Assembly: GCA_947856675.1 (NCBI GenBank)
Contig: CANUCM010000096.1
Coordinates: forward strand, 1-28,756
Direction: 5' to 3'
DNA: 28,756 nt
Source of the DNA: an uncultured Clostridia bacterium
GTDB taxonomy: Bacteria; Bacillota; Clostridia; Oscillospirales; Butyricicoccaceae
Below are positions 1 through 7,691 of this stretch, in pieces. Every line of letters starts with the position of its first letter. The stretch's first letter is position 1. The notes under the pieces were generated by a model. It ran no database searches. It was not told the origin of the DNA and worked only from the letters and a program-made list of their open reading frames with translations. A program made the position numbers and the translations under genes.

Positions 1-1472
1 CCGTCAGAAAAATCAGCGCAGTCGCACACGGTTTGCGCGTCAAACAGCACGAGATCGGCGTCAAAGCCTTCGGCAATGAGACCCTTGCTGTCAAGTCCCA
101 GCGTGCGGGCGGGCAGAAGGGTCATTTTATATATCAGCTTTTCCATGGGGGCGATGGATTTTTCACGTCCGTAGCGGCCAAGAACGCGGGTAAAGGTGCC
201 AAACGCGCGCGGGTGACACAAAACGTCGGCCGCCGGAGCGGAGCCGTCGGTGCCCACCATGATGCGCTCGTCGGCCAGAATGGTGCACACGTCCGCCTCG
301 CCGATGTCGTAGTAAATGGCAAATGCGCGATCGCCGTCACGCATCAAAATGTCAAAAAACACCTCGAAGGGATCAAGGCCGCATTCGCGGGCGTACTGTC
401 CGATGGTTTTCCCTTCGCACTGCGGTGTTTCGGGCGCTTCGGCAATGCCGATGCCGTCAAAGCCGCCGCAGCCGAGCACCAGGTTTTCAAAGCCGGGCAC
501 GCTGTCGTTTTCGATTTCACTGCGAATGACTCTGCGGGTTTCCTCGTCGTGCAGCATGCGCATGAGTCCTTCGGGGCCCTCGGTAAAATACTTGGGCGGA
601 ATGCAGCTGCACAGCTTGGTTGAGGAAGCCTCGTAAGGGTACTGATCGGCCGACACGCGCACGCCCTGCCGGCGCGCTTCGTCGATTAAGGCCAGCATCT
701 GCCCCGATACGCCGTGGTTGCGCTTTCCGCATACCTTAAGGTGCGAAATGTGCAGACGGCAGCCGCTTTCGCGCGCCACCTCAATGGATTCGCGGATGGA
801 ATCGAGCACGCCTTCCGATTCATTGCGCATGTGGGTGCAATACAATCCGTCATATTTCGCAACAATTTTACAAAGCTCAATCATTTCTTCCTTGTCGGAA
901 TAGGCGCCGGGAATGTAAATCAGGCCGGAGCTGAGACCGAAGGCGCCGTGCTCCATGGCTTCGGTGAGCATGTCCTTCATGCGCTGCAGTTCTGCGGGGT
1001 TCGGGCGGCGGTTGTCAAAGCCCATGGCAAGGCGGCGCAGGTTGTTGTGGCCGACGAGGAGGGCGGTGTTTTCCACAAGGGGAAGGCTGGAGGCGTAGCG
1101 CACATACGGGCCAAAGCCGGCAAAGGACTCCGGGCCGTCGAGGCCGGGCGAGGGCGTGCGGTACGTCTGCTGCGCGTACATTTCCCCGTTTGCGAAAAAA
1201 GCGCTTTGCCCGCAGTTGCCGGCAAGCTGGGTGGTGATGCCCTGGGACACGCGCGACAGGCTGCTGTGCAGGCTGCCGAGGCACTCGTCGGCGTGGGAGT
1301 GGGTGTCGATAAAGCCGGGGGCGAGGCACAGCCCGGAGGCGTCGATGGTCTGGCAGGGATAGGGGCAGCGGCCCATGTGGATGACGCCGTCCTGTATCCA
1401 GAGCGAGCCCTGCACGGGCGGGCAGCCGGTGCCGTCGTAAAGAGTTGCGTTTTCAATGCACACTGTGGACAT
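1..1472 (-). CDS. D-aminoacylase (N-acyl-D-amino-acid deacylase), C-terminus outside window
   Basis: Amidohydrolase-superfamily enzyme expected to release D-amino acids from N-acyl-D-amino acids in the cytoplasm. The start is ATG at 1472-1470, preceded by GGAGGT about 6 nt away; about 490 residues are in the window and the frame is still open at base 1, so only the last few dozen residues are missing. Visible motifs are the HxH metal pair in FIDTHSHAD (His58, His60), GNCG with the metal-bridging Cys typical of D-aminoacylases (Cys87), CTHMRNES (His214), HISHLK (His241, His244) and the catalytic-Asp motif VGTDGSAP (near Asp409). The final visible part, DADLVLFDAQTV, matches the small beta domain that closes this family. 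A dihydroorotase/hydantoinase relative is less likely because of GNCG and TDGSAP. Exact substrate is unknown. It is divergent from the FAD/glutaminase unit and has its own promoter. Confidence 0.92.
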   Translation of the reverse strand, partial: MSTVCIENATLYDGTGCPPVQGSLWIQDGVIHMGRCPYPCQTIDASGLCLAPGFIDTHSHADECLGSLHSSLSRVSQGITTQLAGNCGQSAFFANGEMYAQQTYRTPSPGLDGPESFAGFGPYVRYASSLPLVENTALLVGHNNLRRLAMGFDNRRPNPAELQRMKDMLTEAMEHGAFGLSSGLIYIPGAYSDKEEMIELCKIVAKYDGLYCTHMRNESEGVLDSIRESIEVARESGCRLHISHLKVCGKRNHGVSGQMLALIDEARRQGVRVSADQYPYEASSTKLCSCIPPKYFTEGPEGLMRMLHDEETRRVIRSEIENDSVPGFENLVLGCGGFDGIGIAEAPETPQCEGKTIGQYARECGLDPFEVFFDILMRDGDRAFAIYYDIGEADVCTILADERIMVGTDGSAPAADVLCHPRAFGTFTRVLGRYGREKSIAPMEKLIYKMTLLPARTLGLDSKGLIAEGFDADLVLFDAQTVCDCADFSD

Positions 1473-1524
1473 GCTTATAACCTCCATCCAAAAAAAGACA
1501 GGCAATATGTATTTTTATGCGACC

Positions 1525-1553
1525 AGTATACACCCAAAGCGGGTGCGGCGCAA
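1525..1553 (-). promoter_or_regulatory. SigA-like promoter for the D-aminoacylase gene
   Basis: On the minus strand TTGCGC (1553-1548) and TATACT (1530-1525) are separated by exactly 17 nt. The -10 lies about 52 nt upstream of the ATG at 1472. The match is seen in sequence; use in vivo is inferred. Confidence 0.6.
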
Positions 1554-1579
1554 TGGGAAAACACACAAAGAAAAAGCTG

Positions 1580-1608
1580 TGTACAGCGGGCGGGGCATGT
1601 GGTATAAT
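1580..1608 (+). promoter_or_regulatory. Extended -10 promoter for the plus-strand unit at 1620-4318
   Basis: TGTACA (1580-1585), a 17-nt spacer and a perfect TATAAT (1603-1608) preceded by TG at the extended -10 position. It is the only good plus-strand promoter before the FAD dehydrogenase and glutaminase genes, so it probably drives the whole unit, leaving a leader of roughly 380 nt that carries the short AT-rich ORFs. Confidence 0.6.
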
Positions 1609-1619
1609 CAATGCTGTAT

Positions 1620-1891
1620 GGCCGGAGGGCCGGCTGAAGCAAACTTACGATTTATCAATATACGAATGGGACTTTGAAGTTTTTGGCAGATGACGGATAT
1701 GTAGTAATAAATGAAGATAAAGAACTTATTACTGCTGTGCCAGAAAAACTGAGAAAGAAATATCGCGATTATCTGGAGGCGAACAAAAATGGCAAGAGGA
1801 CCGAATGAAAGACATTATTGTGGATTATATGAGAGAGAAACGACATGGTCTGAGTGTTATGAGGTTCAGGAGGTTAGAAATGATGAAATGA
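1620..1891 (+). pseudogene. AT-rich stretch with short overlapping ORF pieces; probable decayed gene(s)
   Basis: This stretch is clearly more AT-rich than its neighbours and reads like protein in successive frames. A first piece (from about 1633) contains LKQTYDLSIYEWDFEV and stops at about 1692. A second, in another frame (1683-1808), contains DDGYVVINEDKELITAVPEK and ends KNGKRTE. A third (1805-1891) starts at ATGA overlapping the previous stop and reads MKDIIVDYMREKRHG. Joining the first two by one frameshift gives a continuous plausible sequence. I recognise no family. A decayed or frameshifted small foreign gene is the simplest reading; a string of genuine translationally coupled micro-ORFs is the alternative. 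Confidence 0.4.
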
Positions 1892-2007
1892 GTGAGGAAT
1901 GGCTTAACGAGCAGTTCGACAAAGAAAAGGCAGATGAGGTGTGCGAAAAATGCGGGTGGTATATTGTACATCCTATGCGAAAAGGAGAATCTCTGTATGA
2001 CATATGA
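1789..2007 (+). CDS. Small hypothetical protein (72 aa), doubtful
   Basis: The ATG at 1789 has GGAGG about 10 nt upstream, and the frame stays open for 72 codons, overlapping the start of the FAD dehydrogenase gene by 11 nt. The product is charged and contains scattered Cys with one CxxC pair (VCEKCGWY) near the C-terminus, suggestive of metal or disulfide chemistry but matching no family I know. It overlaps another short ORF (1805-1891) in a different frame, and an internal ATG at 1888 could also be the real start (39 aa). It may be part of the decayed AT-rich patch rather than a working gene; its position would at least couple translation to the downstream gene. Confidence 0.35.
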   Translation: MARGPNERHYCGLYERETTWSECYEVQEVRNDEMSEEWLNEQFDKEKADEVCEKCGWYIVHPMRKGESLYDI

Positions 2008-3379
2008 CGTCGCCATTATTGGCGCCGGGACGGCCGGCGTATATGCCGGGTACGAGCTGCTCAGGCTCAAGCCACATCTCAGGGTTGTCATTCTGGAGAT
2101 GGGCAATGATATCTACAGCCGACGCTGCCCCATTGTGACGGGCAAGGTGCGCGAGTGCATTTCGTGCAAGCCCTGCTCCATCATGTCGGGGTTTGGCGGC
2201 GCCGGCGCTTTTTCCGACGGAAAATATAATTTTACCACCGAGTTCGGCGGCTGGCTGAGCGATTATATGGACGATCGCGAGCTGATGGAGCTGATTGATT
2301 ATGTTGATTCGGTCAACGTGCATTTCGGCGCGACCACCGAGGTGTTTACCACCGAATCGCCCGAGGCGCGGCTGCTGGAGCGGCGTGCGCTGGAGCACGA
2401 TCTGCACCTTTTGCAGGCGCGGTGCAAGCATCTCGGCACCGATCGCAATCTCAAAATCCTGACCAATATTTATGAGTTTATGCGCGAAAAATGCGAGTTT
2501 CGCTTTGGAACGGCGGTTTCCGGCATTGCGCCGCTGGAAGGGGGCGGATACCGGGTGTCGCTGCGTTCGGGCGAAGACGTCAGCTGCGCCTTCTGCATTG
2601 CCGCGCCGGGGCGCAGCGGCGCCGAATGGTTTGCCGGCGTGTGCCGTGAGCTGGGGCTGCCCATGACCAACAACCAGGTGGATCTCGGCGTGCGTGTCGA
2701 GCTGCCGGCCAAGGTGTTTGAGCACATTACCGACGTGGTGTACGAATCCAAGCTGGTGTACCATACAAAGCAGTACGGCGACACGGTGCGCACTTTCTGC
2801 ATGAACCCTTACGGGCATGTGGTTTCGGAAAACGTCGACGGGCTCATCACGGTCAACGGCCACAGCTATGCCGATCCGGCGCTGCGCAGCAAAAACACAA
2901 ACTTTGCGCTGCTGGTGTCCAACCGTTTTACCGAGCCGTTTGACCAGCCCTATGCCTACGGCAAGCATATCGCGTCGCTGAGCAACATGCTGGGCGGGGG
3001 TGTGCTCGTGCAGCGCTTCGGCGATCTGGTTCGCGGCGTGCGCACCAATGAACACCGCATGAGCCACAGCTTTGTGCACCCGACGCTGGACGCGACGCCG
3101 GGGGATCTCAGCCTGGTGCTTCCCAAGCGGCACATGGACAACATTATCGAAATGATTTATGTGCTCGATAAAATTGCACCCGGCACGGCCAACTGCGACA
3201 CGCTGCTGTACGGTGTGGAAGTCAAGTTTTACTCGGCGCGCATTGCGCTGTCGGGCGAGCTTGAAACCGATCTTCCCGGGCTGTTTGCCGTCGGCGACGG
3301 CGCGGGGATTACGCGCGGGCTTGCGCAGGCGGGCGCTTCGGGCGTGCGGGCAGCGCGAGCCATTGCCGCAAGGCTGTAA
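1997..3379 (+). CDS. FAD-dependent dehydrogenase, COG2509 type
   Basis: A 460-aa flavoprotein of the uncharacterised COG2509 family (two-dinucleotide-binding-fold oxidoreductases). The N-terminus has the GxGxxG FAD-binding loop (IIGAGTAGVYAG, residues 7-18). It is followed by the family-typical Cys-containing segment CPIVTGKVRECISCKPC and GFGGAGAFSDGKYN, and ends with the flavin-contacting LFAVGDGAGITRGLAQAG. The start at 1997 is chosen because AGGAG lies about 9 nt upstream and the Rossmann strand begins at once; a longer in-frame start at 1892 would add 35 residues belonging to the upstream ORF in another frame. Substrate is unknown for the family. The glutaminase gene follows after 24 nt, so the two are probably co-transcribed. 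Confidence 0.88.
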   Translation: MTYDVAIIGAGTAGVYAGYELLRLKPHLRVVILEMGNDIYSRRCPIVTGKVRECISCKPCSIMSGFGGAGAFSDGKYNFTTEFGGWLSDYMDDRELMELIDYVDSVNVHFGATTEVFTTESPEARLLERRALEHDLHLLQARCKHLGTDRNLKILTNIYEFMREKCEFRFGTAVSGIAPLEGGGYRVSLRSGEDVSCAFCIAAPGRSGAEWFAGVCRELGLPMTNNQVDLGVRVELPAKVFEHITDVVYESKLVYHTKQYGDTVRTFCMNPYGHVVSENVDGLITVNGHSYADPALRSKNTNFALLVSNRFTEPFDQPYAYGKHIASLSNMLGGGVLVQRFGDLVRGVRTNEHRMSHSFVHPTLDATPGDLSLVLPKRHMDNIIEMIYVLDKIAPGTANCDTLLYGVEVKFYSARIALSGELETDLPGLFAVGDGAGITRGLAQAGASGVRAARAIAARL

Positions 3380-3403
3380 CCGGAAAAAAGGGAGAGAAAA
3401 AGA

Positions 3404-4318
3404 ATGGGTGCAGACATTGCCGCGATTGTGCAGAAAAACGCGCGGTTTACCGCAAAAGGGCAGGTGGCGTCGTACATTCCCGAGCTTGCCAAGCAGGACC
3501 CTTCGCTTCTGGGGCTGTGCCTGATGCACACCGACGGGCGGACGCAGTGCTTCGGGGATTTTGACAAAAAGTTCACCATGCAGAGCGTTGTCAAAGTGGC
3601 GGTGTTTTTATCGGCGCTTTTGGACAACAGCCTGCCGTCGCTGTTTCGAAAGATCAACATTTCGCCGACGGCTGACGGCTTCAATTCCATCGTGAGCCTG
3701 GAAACCAAAAGCGACAAAAAGCCTCTCAACCCCTTTATCAATTCGGGGGCCATTGTGTCGCTGTCGATGGTGGCGGGCGGCACGCCGCAGGACAAGTTCG
3801 AGCGCGTGCTCGGGCTTTTGCAGCGCATTACGGGCAACCCGACGCTCGAGGTCAACGAAGCGGTGTACCGCTCGGAACGCGCGACGGGCGACCGCAACCG
3901 TGCGCTGGCGTATTACATGAAGAGCACGGGCATTTTGGAGTGCCCGGTCGAGCCGCTGCTCGACGCGTATTTCCGGCTGTGCTCGGTGGAAGCCGACTGC
4001 CGCGACATCGCGTCGCTGGCCTGTTTCCTCGCGCGCAACGGCGTGACGGCCGCGGGCGAGACGCTGGCGGGGCGCGATACGTGCCGGCTTGTCAAGGCGG
4101 TCATGTCGACCTGCGGCATGTATGACGGCTCGGGCGATTTTGCGGCGCTGGTCGGCATTCCGGCCAAAAGCGGCGTCGGCGGCGGCATACTGGGCGTTGT
4201 GCCGGGGCGCTGCGGCGTCGGGGTGCTCGGCCCCGCGCTGGACGAGCACGGCAATTCCCTGGCCGGCGTCATGCTGCTGCACGATTTGTCCGAGGCGTTT
4301 GACTGGAGCATTTATTAA
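3404..4318 (+). CDS. glsA: Glutaminase A
   Basis: 304-aa serine-dependent beta-lactamase-fold glutaminase, which hydrolyses L-glutamine to glutamate and ammonia in the cytoplasm. The catalytic SxxK is visible in FTMQSVVKV (Ser61, Lys64). Other conserved active-site blocks are PLNPFINSGAI, NEAVYRSERATGDRNRA, MKSTGILE, TCGMYDGSGDFA and the KSGVGGGILGVVPG loop near the C-terminus. Length equals that of the family, so the gene looks intact. The start ATG follows a purine-rich AGGGAGAAA site. It is the last gene of the unit beginning with the FAD dehydrogenase and is closed by a strong terminator. Possible roles are glutamate supply or, as for E. coli YbaS, acid resistance through ammonia; the latter is inference. 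Confidence 0.95.
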   Translation: MGADIAAIVQKNARFTAKGQVASYIPELAKQDPSLLGLCLMHTDGRTQCFGDFDKKFTMQSVVKVAVFLSALLDNSLPSLFRKINISPTADGFNSIVSLETKSDKKPLNPFINSGAIVSLSMVAGGTPQDKFERVLGLLQRITGNPTLEVNEAVYRSERATGDRNRALAYYMKSTGILECPVEPLLDAYFRLCSVEADCRDIASLACFLARNGVTAAGETLAGRDTCRLVKAVMSTCGMYDGSGDFAALVGIPAKSGVGGGILGVVPGRCGVGVLGPALDEHGNSLAGVMLLHDLSEAFDWSIY

Positions 4319-4323
4319 AAAAG

Positions 4324-4354
4324 AAAAGAAGGGACCCGCGTCCCTTCTTTTTTT
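4324..4354. terminator. Bidirectional rho-independent terminator
   Basis: A 12-bp perfect stem (4324-4335 with 4340-4351; core GAAGGGAC/GTCCCTTC) with a 4-nt loop, A-rich on the left and T-rich on the right. It serves both the glutaminase gene on the plus strand and the convergent DUF6440 gene on the minus strand; the stop codon of the latter overlaps its T-run. Confidence 0.9.
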
Positions 4355-4541
4355 ACTGTTCATCCGGCTGCCTGGGGGTAACCACCGGCTTGCCCTGGGC
4401 GTCGAGCAGCGGGGTCAGGCCTCCGCCGTAGCCCCAGCGCACAAACAGGTAATTTACGCCGGTTTCCTTGTCTACGAGAACCTTAATATCCTGCGTCAGG
4501 CCGCTCTCTTCCCATACGGTTGTAAAGCGCTTGGACTTCAT
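4353..4541 (-). CDS. DUF6440 family small protein (62 aa)
   Basis: Short cytoplasmic protein carrying the pattern I associate with DUF6440 of Firmicutes: an N-terminal KRF, then VDKETGVNYLFV and GYGGGLTPLLDAQGKPVV. Function of the family is unknown. ATG at 4541-4539 is preceded by AAGGAGG, and a 17-nt-spaced promoter lies just upstream. There is no signal peptide or membrane segment. It is monocistronic and convergent with glutaminase. The family call is from recall of the motif, not from a search. Confidence 0.8.
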   Translation of the reverse strand: MKSKRFTTVWEESGLTQDIKVLVDKETGVNYLFVRWGYGGGLTPLLDAQGKPVVTPRQPDEQ

Positions 4542-4584
4542 ACAAAGTGTTCCTCCTTTTTTTCAGACATGCGGCGGTGTCACC

Positions 4585-4613
4585 ATCATACCACATACGG
4601 GAAGGGCTGCCAA
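4585..4613 (-). promoter_or_regulatory. SigA-like promoter for the DUF6440 gene
   Basis: Minus strand TTGGCA (4613-4608), 17-nt spacer, TATGAT (4590-4585), about 44 nt before the start codon. Divergent from the promoter at 4647-4675, with about 33 nt between the two -35 boxes. Confidence 0.65.
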
Positions 4614-4646
4614 GGGCGGGTTTCCTGCCGCGGGCCGGGCATGCGC

Positions 4647-4675
4647 TTGAAAGTGTGCGGAAAATGAGGTATACT
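4647..4675 (+). promoter_or_regulatory. SigA-like promoter for the secreted SLH-like protein gene
   Basis: TTGAAA (4647-4652), 17-nt spacer, TATACT (4670-4675), about 42 nt upstream of the TTG start at 4718. Confidence 0.7.
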
Positions 4676-4717
4676 GTTTTTATATGACGTTTTTCCTGCA
4701 AGAAATCGAGGTGCACC

Positions 4718-5821
4718 TTGCGTAAATCCATAGCAGCATGTATTTTGGCGGCGATGCTGTGCGCCGCTGTGGTGACGCTGTCTGCGGGCACATCCGACCC
4801 GCTGGTGACGGTGTCCTATGTCCGGAAAATCTACAACCAGACCGTGGAGGCCAACGCGCAGGCACGGGCGGCGGGGCTGAGCGAAAGCAACAGCGAAAAG
4901 CTGTCGGCCGCGGTGGACGCCTGCCTTTTGCGCGCGGTTGCGCAGCGGGTGGCGGCGGCCGTTTTGCGCGACATGCCGCTGTCGGCGCGCAGCTGGACCC
5001 GTGTCGAGCTGTCGCAGGGCGACGTGGTTTCCGGCCCGGTGGGCGCGGGGTTCATGCTGGAAAGCGGAACGGCGCTGGCTTCGGGCACGGCGGAGCTGAT
5101 TGACGTGACGGCCGGGCGGACGCTGGCCGTGGGCGCGGCGGCGGCCGCCAACACATATTATATGGCGTCGCAGGCGCAGCAGTCGGGGCTGCGCGTTACA
5201 AGCGCTTCGGCTGTCGTGCGCCTGAAAGACGGCGCCGGGGTGACGCGCGCGGCGCAGTCGCTGTATGAGGACGAGGCAGACCGGCTCAATTCCGTGGGGC
5301 TGCTGCGCGGCAGCAACTACGGATACGAGCTCAACCGGCGCCCGACGCGCCAGGAGTCGCTCATCATGCTCATCCGCCTGCTGGGCGAGGAAAACGCGGC
5401 GCTCGCGTATACCGGCGGCTCGACCTTTACCGACCTGACCGGCTGGCCCGACGGCATCCGGTATGTCTGCTATGCCCAAAACAAGGGCTACACCAACGGC
5501 ATGACGCCGACACAGTTCTCCCAGCAGACGCCGGCCGACGCCAACATGTACTGCACCTATGTGCTGCGCGCTCTGGGATACGGCGACGCGCAGGGCGACT
5601 TTACTTACCGCGCGGCGGTTGACAAGGCCATTGAGCTGGGCCTTTTGACCGCGGCGCAGTATGAACAGCTCAAAACCACGGGCCTTTTGCGCGACCATAT
5701 GGCGCTCATTTCCTACAACGCCCTGTGGGCTCCCTGCAAGGGCACCGGCCAGACCCTGGGCCAGCGCCTGGTGTCCGCCGGCGTTTTGACGGCGCAGCAG
5801 CTGTCCTCCATAAAAAAATAA
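4718..5821 (+). CDS. Secreted protein with SLH-like repeats (367 aa)
   Basis: The N-terminus is a typical Sec signal peptide: MRKSIAACILAAMLCAAVV, then an Ala/Ser-rich cleavage region. The start codon is TTG at 4718, preceded closely by GAGGTG; the nearby GTG at 4711 runs into a stop after four codons, so TTG is the only workable start. Residues about 90-175 look like a small beta domain (LSQGDVVSGPVGAGFMLESG and AAAAANTYYMAS). The C-terminal half has SLH-like units: GLLRGSNYGYELNRRPTRQE with MLIRLLG, then FTDLTGWPDGIRYVCYAQNKG, VLRALGYGDA and a last degenerate unit. This suggests non-covalent attachment to secondary cell-wall polymer. No catalytic motif is visible, so whether it has an enzymatic role is unknown. 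It is transcribed from its own promoter. Confidence 0.8.
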   Translation: MRKSIAACILAAMLCAAVVTLSAGTSDPLVTVSYVRKIYNQTVEANAQARAAGLSESNSEKLSAAVDACLLRAVAQRVAAAVLRDMPLSARSWTRVELSQGDVVSGPVGAGFMLESGTALASGTAELIDVTAGRTLAVGAAAAANTYYMASQAQQSGLRVTSASAVVRLKDGAGVTRAAQSLYEDEADRLNSVGLLRGSNYGYELNRRPTRQESLIMLIRLLGEENAALAYTGGSTFTDLTGWPDGIRYVCYAQNKGYTNGMTPTQFSQQTPADANMYCTYVLRALGYGDAQGDFTYRAAVDKAIELGLLTAAQYEQLKTTGLLRDHMALISYNALWAPCKGTGQTLGQRLVSAGVLTAQQLSSIKK

Positions 5822-5903
5822 CCGGCGCAGCCTTTCGGCTGTCACACATGCCCCCATACCGCAATACTATGGAATGAGAAATCTTTTAGGAGGTTACGTT
5901 CTT

Positions 5904-6083
5904 ATGGGTATGGGATGCAATCGCAACAGAGGCAGCTTGTTTGAGGGTTATGAAACGTTCTGGATCATTGTGGTCATCGCGGTTGTCGTCATCTGGGCGC
6001 ACTACCTGTGCGGCTGCGGCGGAAACTGCGGCTGCGGCAGCTATGACGACTGCTGCACGAATAACTGCAACCCCTGCTGCTGA
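5904..6083 (+). CDS. Small Cys-rich single-pass membrane protein (59 aa)
   Basis: The ATG at 5904 has AGGAGG about 10 nt upstream; an in-frame ATG at 5874 lacks a ribosome site, so 5904 is preferred. The product has a short hydrophilic N-terminus, one strongly hydrophobic helix (WIIVVIAVVVIWAHYL, residues about 25-40) and a tail with nine Cys in about 20 residues (CGCGGNCGCG, then CCTNNCNPCC). The spacing CxCxxxCxC plus paired CC recalls metallothionein-like metal-binding or heavily disulfide-linked spore-coat-type peptides. I do not recognise a named family; YjcZ-type sporulation peptides share only the size and the single helix. A strong terminator follows 30 nt after the stop. Confidence 0.7.
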   Translation: MGMGCNRNRGSLFEGYETFWIIVVIAVVVIWAHYLCGCGGNCGCGSYDDCCTNNCNPCC

Positions 6084-6112
6084 CGTCTTTGTACATCCTT
6101 CCTCCGCGTTCG

Positions 6113-6145
6113 GGACCCGCGCCTTTGGGCGCGGGTCCTTTCCTT
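6113..6145 (+). terminator. Rho-independent terminator after the Cys-rich peptide gene
   Basis: An 11-bp perfect GC-rich stem (6113-6123 with 6128-6138; GGACCCGCGCC/GGCGCGGGTCC), 4-nt loop, then TTTCCTTTG. Confidence 0.88.
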
Positions 6146-6219
6146 TGTGCTATAAAAATTTCAAATACTCGGCAGAAGCATTTTGTATATCAAAATTTCT
6201 TAATATTGTGAATTTTTTG

Positions 6220-6249
6220 TTGACAGGCGTTCGCTATCGATATTATAAT
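6220..6249 (+). promoter_or_regulatory. Strong SigA-like promoter for the permease gene
   Basis: Perfect TTGACA (6220-6225) and perfect TATAAT (6244-6249) with an 18-nt spacer, embedded in an AT-rich stretch. It lies about 58 nt upstream of the start codon at 6308. Confidence 0.8.
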
Positions 6250-6307
6250 ACTCATACAGGAAACTGATAAACGGCTCAATCATTATTGGAAGGAGCGGAA
6301 TGGGCAC

Positions 6308-7636
6308 ATGGGTGACAATCAAGGACTCAAAAAGAATCTGGGCGTCGCAACGGCCACTTCCATCGTAGTGGGATGTGTTATTGGTGCGGGAGTGTTTTTC
6401 AAGCCGTACGCGATTTATCAGGCGACGGGCGGCGCTCCGGGCATGGGTATGCTGGCGTGGATTTTCGGCGGCCTGGCGAGCATTTTTGCGGCGCTGACCT
6501 TTGCCGAAGTCGCGGTGATGATGCCGCGGACGGGCGGCATGGTGGCCTATCTCAGTGAGGTATACAATGAAAAGATCGGTTTTTTGGCGGGCTGGATGCA
6601 GATAGTGATTTTCTATCCGGCGTTTTTGGCGGGATACGGTGTCAAGGTCGGCACCGAGCTTGCCGAATACGTGGGCGATCAGTTCTCCCTGCCCATTGCG
6701 ATGGGCGTGATCATTTTGATGGTGGCGCTCAACTGTCTGGGCAACAAAACGGCGGGCAGAATACAGGTTGTTTCGACCATCTGCAAGCTGATACCGCTGT
6801 TTTTGCTGATGATCTTCGGGTTTATTCTGGGCAGCGGCGACAACGCCATTTTCACTCCCATGGTGGCCGAGGGCAAAAACGCCGGGGCCGTGCTGGGCTC
6901 GACGCTGCTGGCTGTGCTGTTTGCCTTTGAGGGCTGGACCAACGTCGGCGCCATCGCCGGCGAAATGAAGAACCCGGGCCGTGACCTGCCGCGCGCCATT
7001 GTCGGCGGCGTGTCCATCATCATGGCGGTGTACTTTATCATCAACATGGCCTATCTGTGGGTGCTTCCGGCCAGCGAGATGATGAACCTCGAGTCGCCGG
7101 CCGCGGCTGTTGCCATGCAGATTTTCGGGCCGACGGGCGGACTGCTCATCAAAGCGGGCATTATCATTTCGGTTATCGGCGCGGCCAACGGCTTTTTGAT
7201 GTCGGGCTCGCGCGTTGCGTACCTGATGGGCGAGGAGAAAATGCTGCCCGCGAGCGAAAAAATCGCGCGCCTCAACGGCAACAGCGTGCCGCCCAACTCC
7301 ATCATCCTGGTGGGCTTCCTCGCATGCCTGTACTCCATCAGCGGCCAGTTTGACATGCTGACCAACCTGGCGGTGTTCTCGTGCTGGATTTTCTACACGC
7401 TGACCTTTATGTGCGTCATCAAGCTGCGCAAAACGCAGCCCAACGCCGAGCGCAAGTACAAAGTGCCGCTGTATCCCGTCATCCCCATCCTGGCCATTGC
7501 CAGCGGTGTGTATGTCATCATCAGCCAGCTGCTGCTGTCGGGCACGCAGGCGACGCTGCTGTCGCTTGCCAGCATCGCGGTGACGCTGCTGGGGCTGCCG
7601 CTGTACCTTGCTGCCAAAAAGCACTATTCGAAATAA
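6308..7636 (+). CDS. APC-superfamily amino-acid permease (LAT/SteT-like)
   Basis: 442-aa integral membrane transporter, with about twelve hydrophobic segments. TM1 carries the broken-helix substrate loop of the APC fold (VVGCVIGAGVFFKP, near residues 20-33). It is followed by AEVAVMMPRTGGMVAYLSE and, later, FAFEGWTNVGAIAGEMKNPGRDLPRAI, a hallmark of the L-type/SteT serine-threonine exchanger branch. The C-terminus is a short basic tail. Substrate cannot be read from the sequence; an amino acid, via exchange or proton symport, is expected. The start has AGGAG about 12 nt upstream, rather long; an ATG at 6300 is better spaced but out of frame. The gene has its own promoter and a terminator, so it is monocistronic. 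Confidence 0.9.
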   Translation: MGDNQGLKKNLGVATATSIVVGCVIGAGVFFKPYAIYQATGGAPGMGMLAWIFGGLASIFAALTFAEVAVMMPRTGGMVAYLSEVYNEKIGFLAGWMQIVIFYPAFLAGYGVKVGTELAEYVGDQFSLPIAMGVIILMVALNCLGNKTAGRIQVVSTICKLIPLFLLMIFGFILGSGDNAIFTPMVAEGKNAGAVLGSTLLAVLFAFEGWTNVGAIAGEMKNPGRDLPRAIVGGVSIIMAVYFIINMAYLWVLPASEMMNLESPAAAVAMQIFGPTGGLLIKAGIIISVIGAANGFLMSGSRVAYLMGEEKMLPASEKIARLNGNSVPPNSIILVGFLACLYSISGQFDMLTNLAVFSCWIFYTLTFMCVIKLRKTQPNAERKYKVPLYPVIPILAIASGVYVIISQLLLSGTQATLLSLASIAVTLLGLPLYLAAKKHYSK

Positions 7637-7654
7637 CCGGTGGCTGACACCGTG

Positions 7655-7684
7655 AAAAAAGCGCCGCTTATGCGGCGCTTTTTC
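7655..7684. terminator. Bidirectional rho-independent terminator
   Basis: Stem 7655-7667 with 7672-7684 (core AGCGCCGC/GCGGCGCT), 4-nt loop, A-run left and T-run right. It closes the permease gene and, read on the minus strand, the convergent gene 7692-8495. Confidence 0.9.
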
Positions 7685-7691
7685 CTGCCTG

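Noticed and set aside
33..1607. Plus-strand frames at 33-623 and 714-1607
   Set aside because: Antisense of the D-aminoacylase gene, whose minus-strand reading contains all family metal motifs.
1973..3529. 518-codon minus-strand frame over the FAD dehydrogenase
   Set aside because: His/Arg/Gln-rich translation without motifs, antisense to a clear flavoprotein.
4586..5857. 423-codon minus-strand frame over the secreted SLH-like gene
   Set aside because: Arg/His/Gln-rich antisense shadow; the plus strand has signal peptide, promoter and ribosome site.
5821..5903. Terminator between the SLH-like gene and the Cys-rich peptide gene
   Set aside because: Only a 5-bp stem (CAGCC/GGCTG) without a T-run; the two genes may be co-transcribed.
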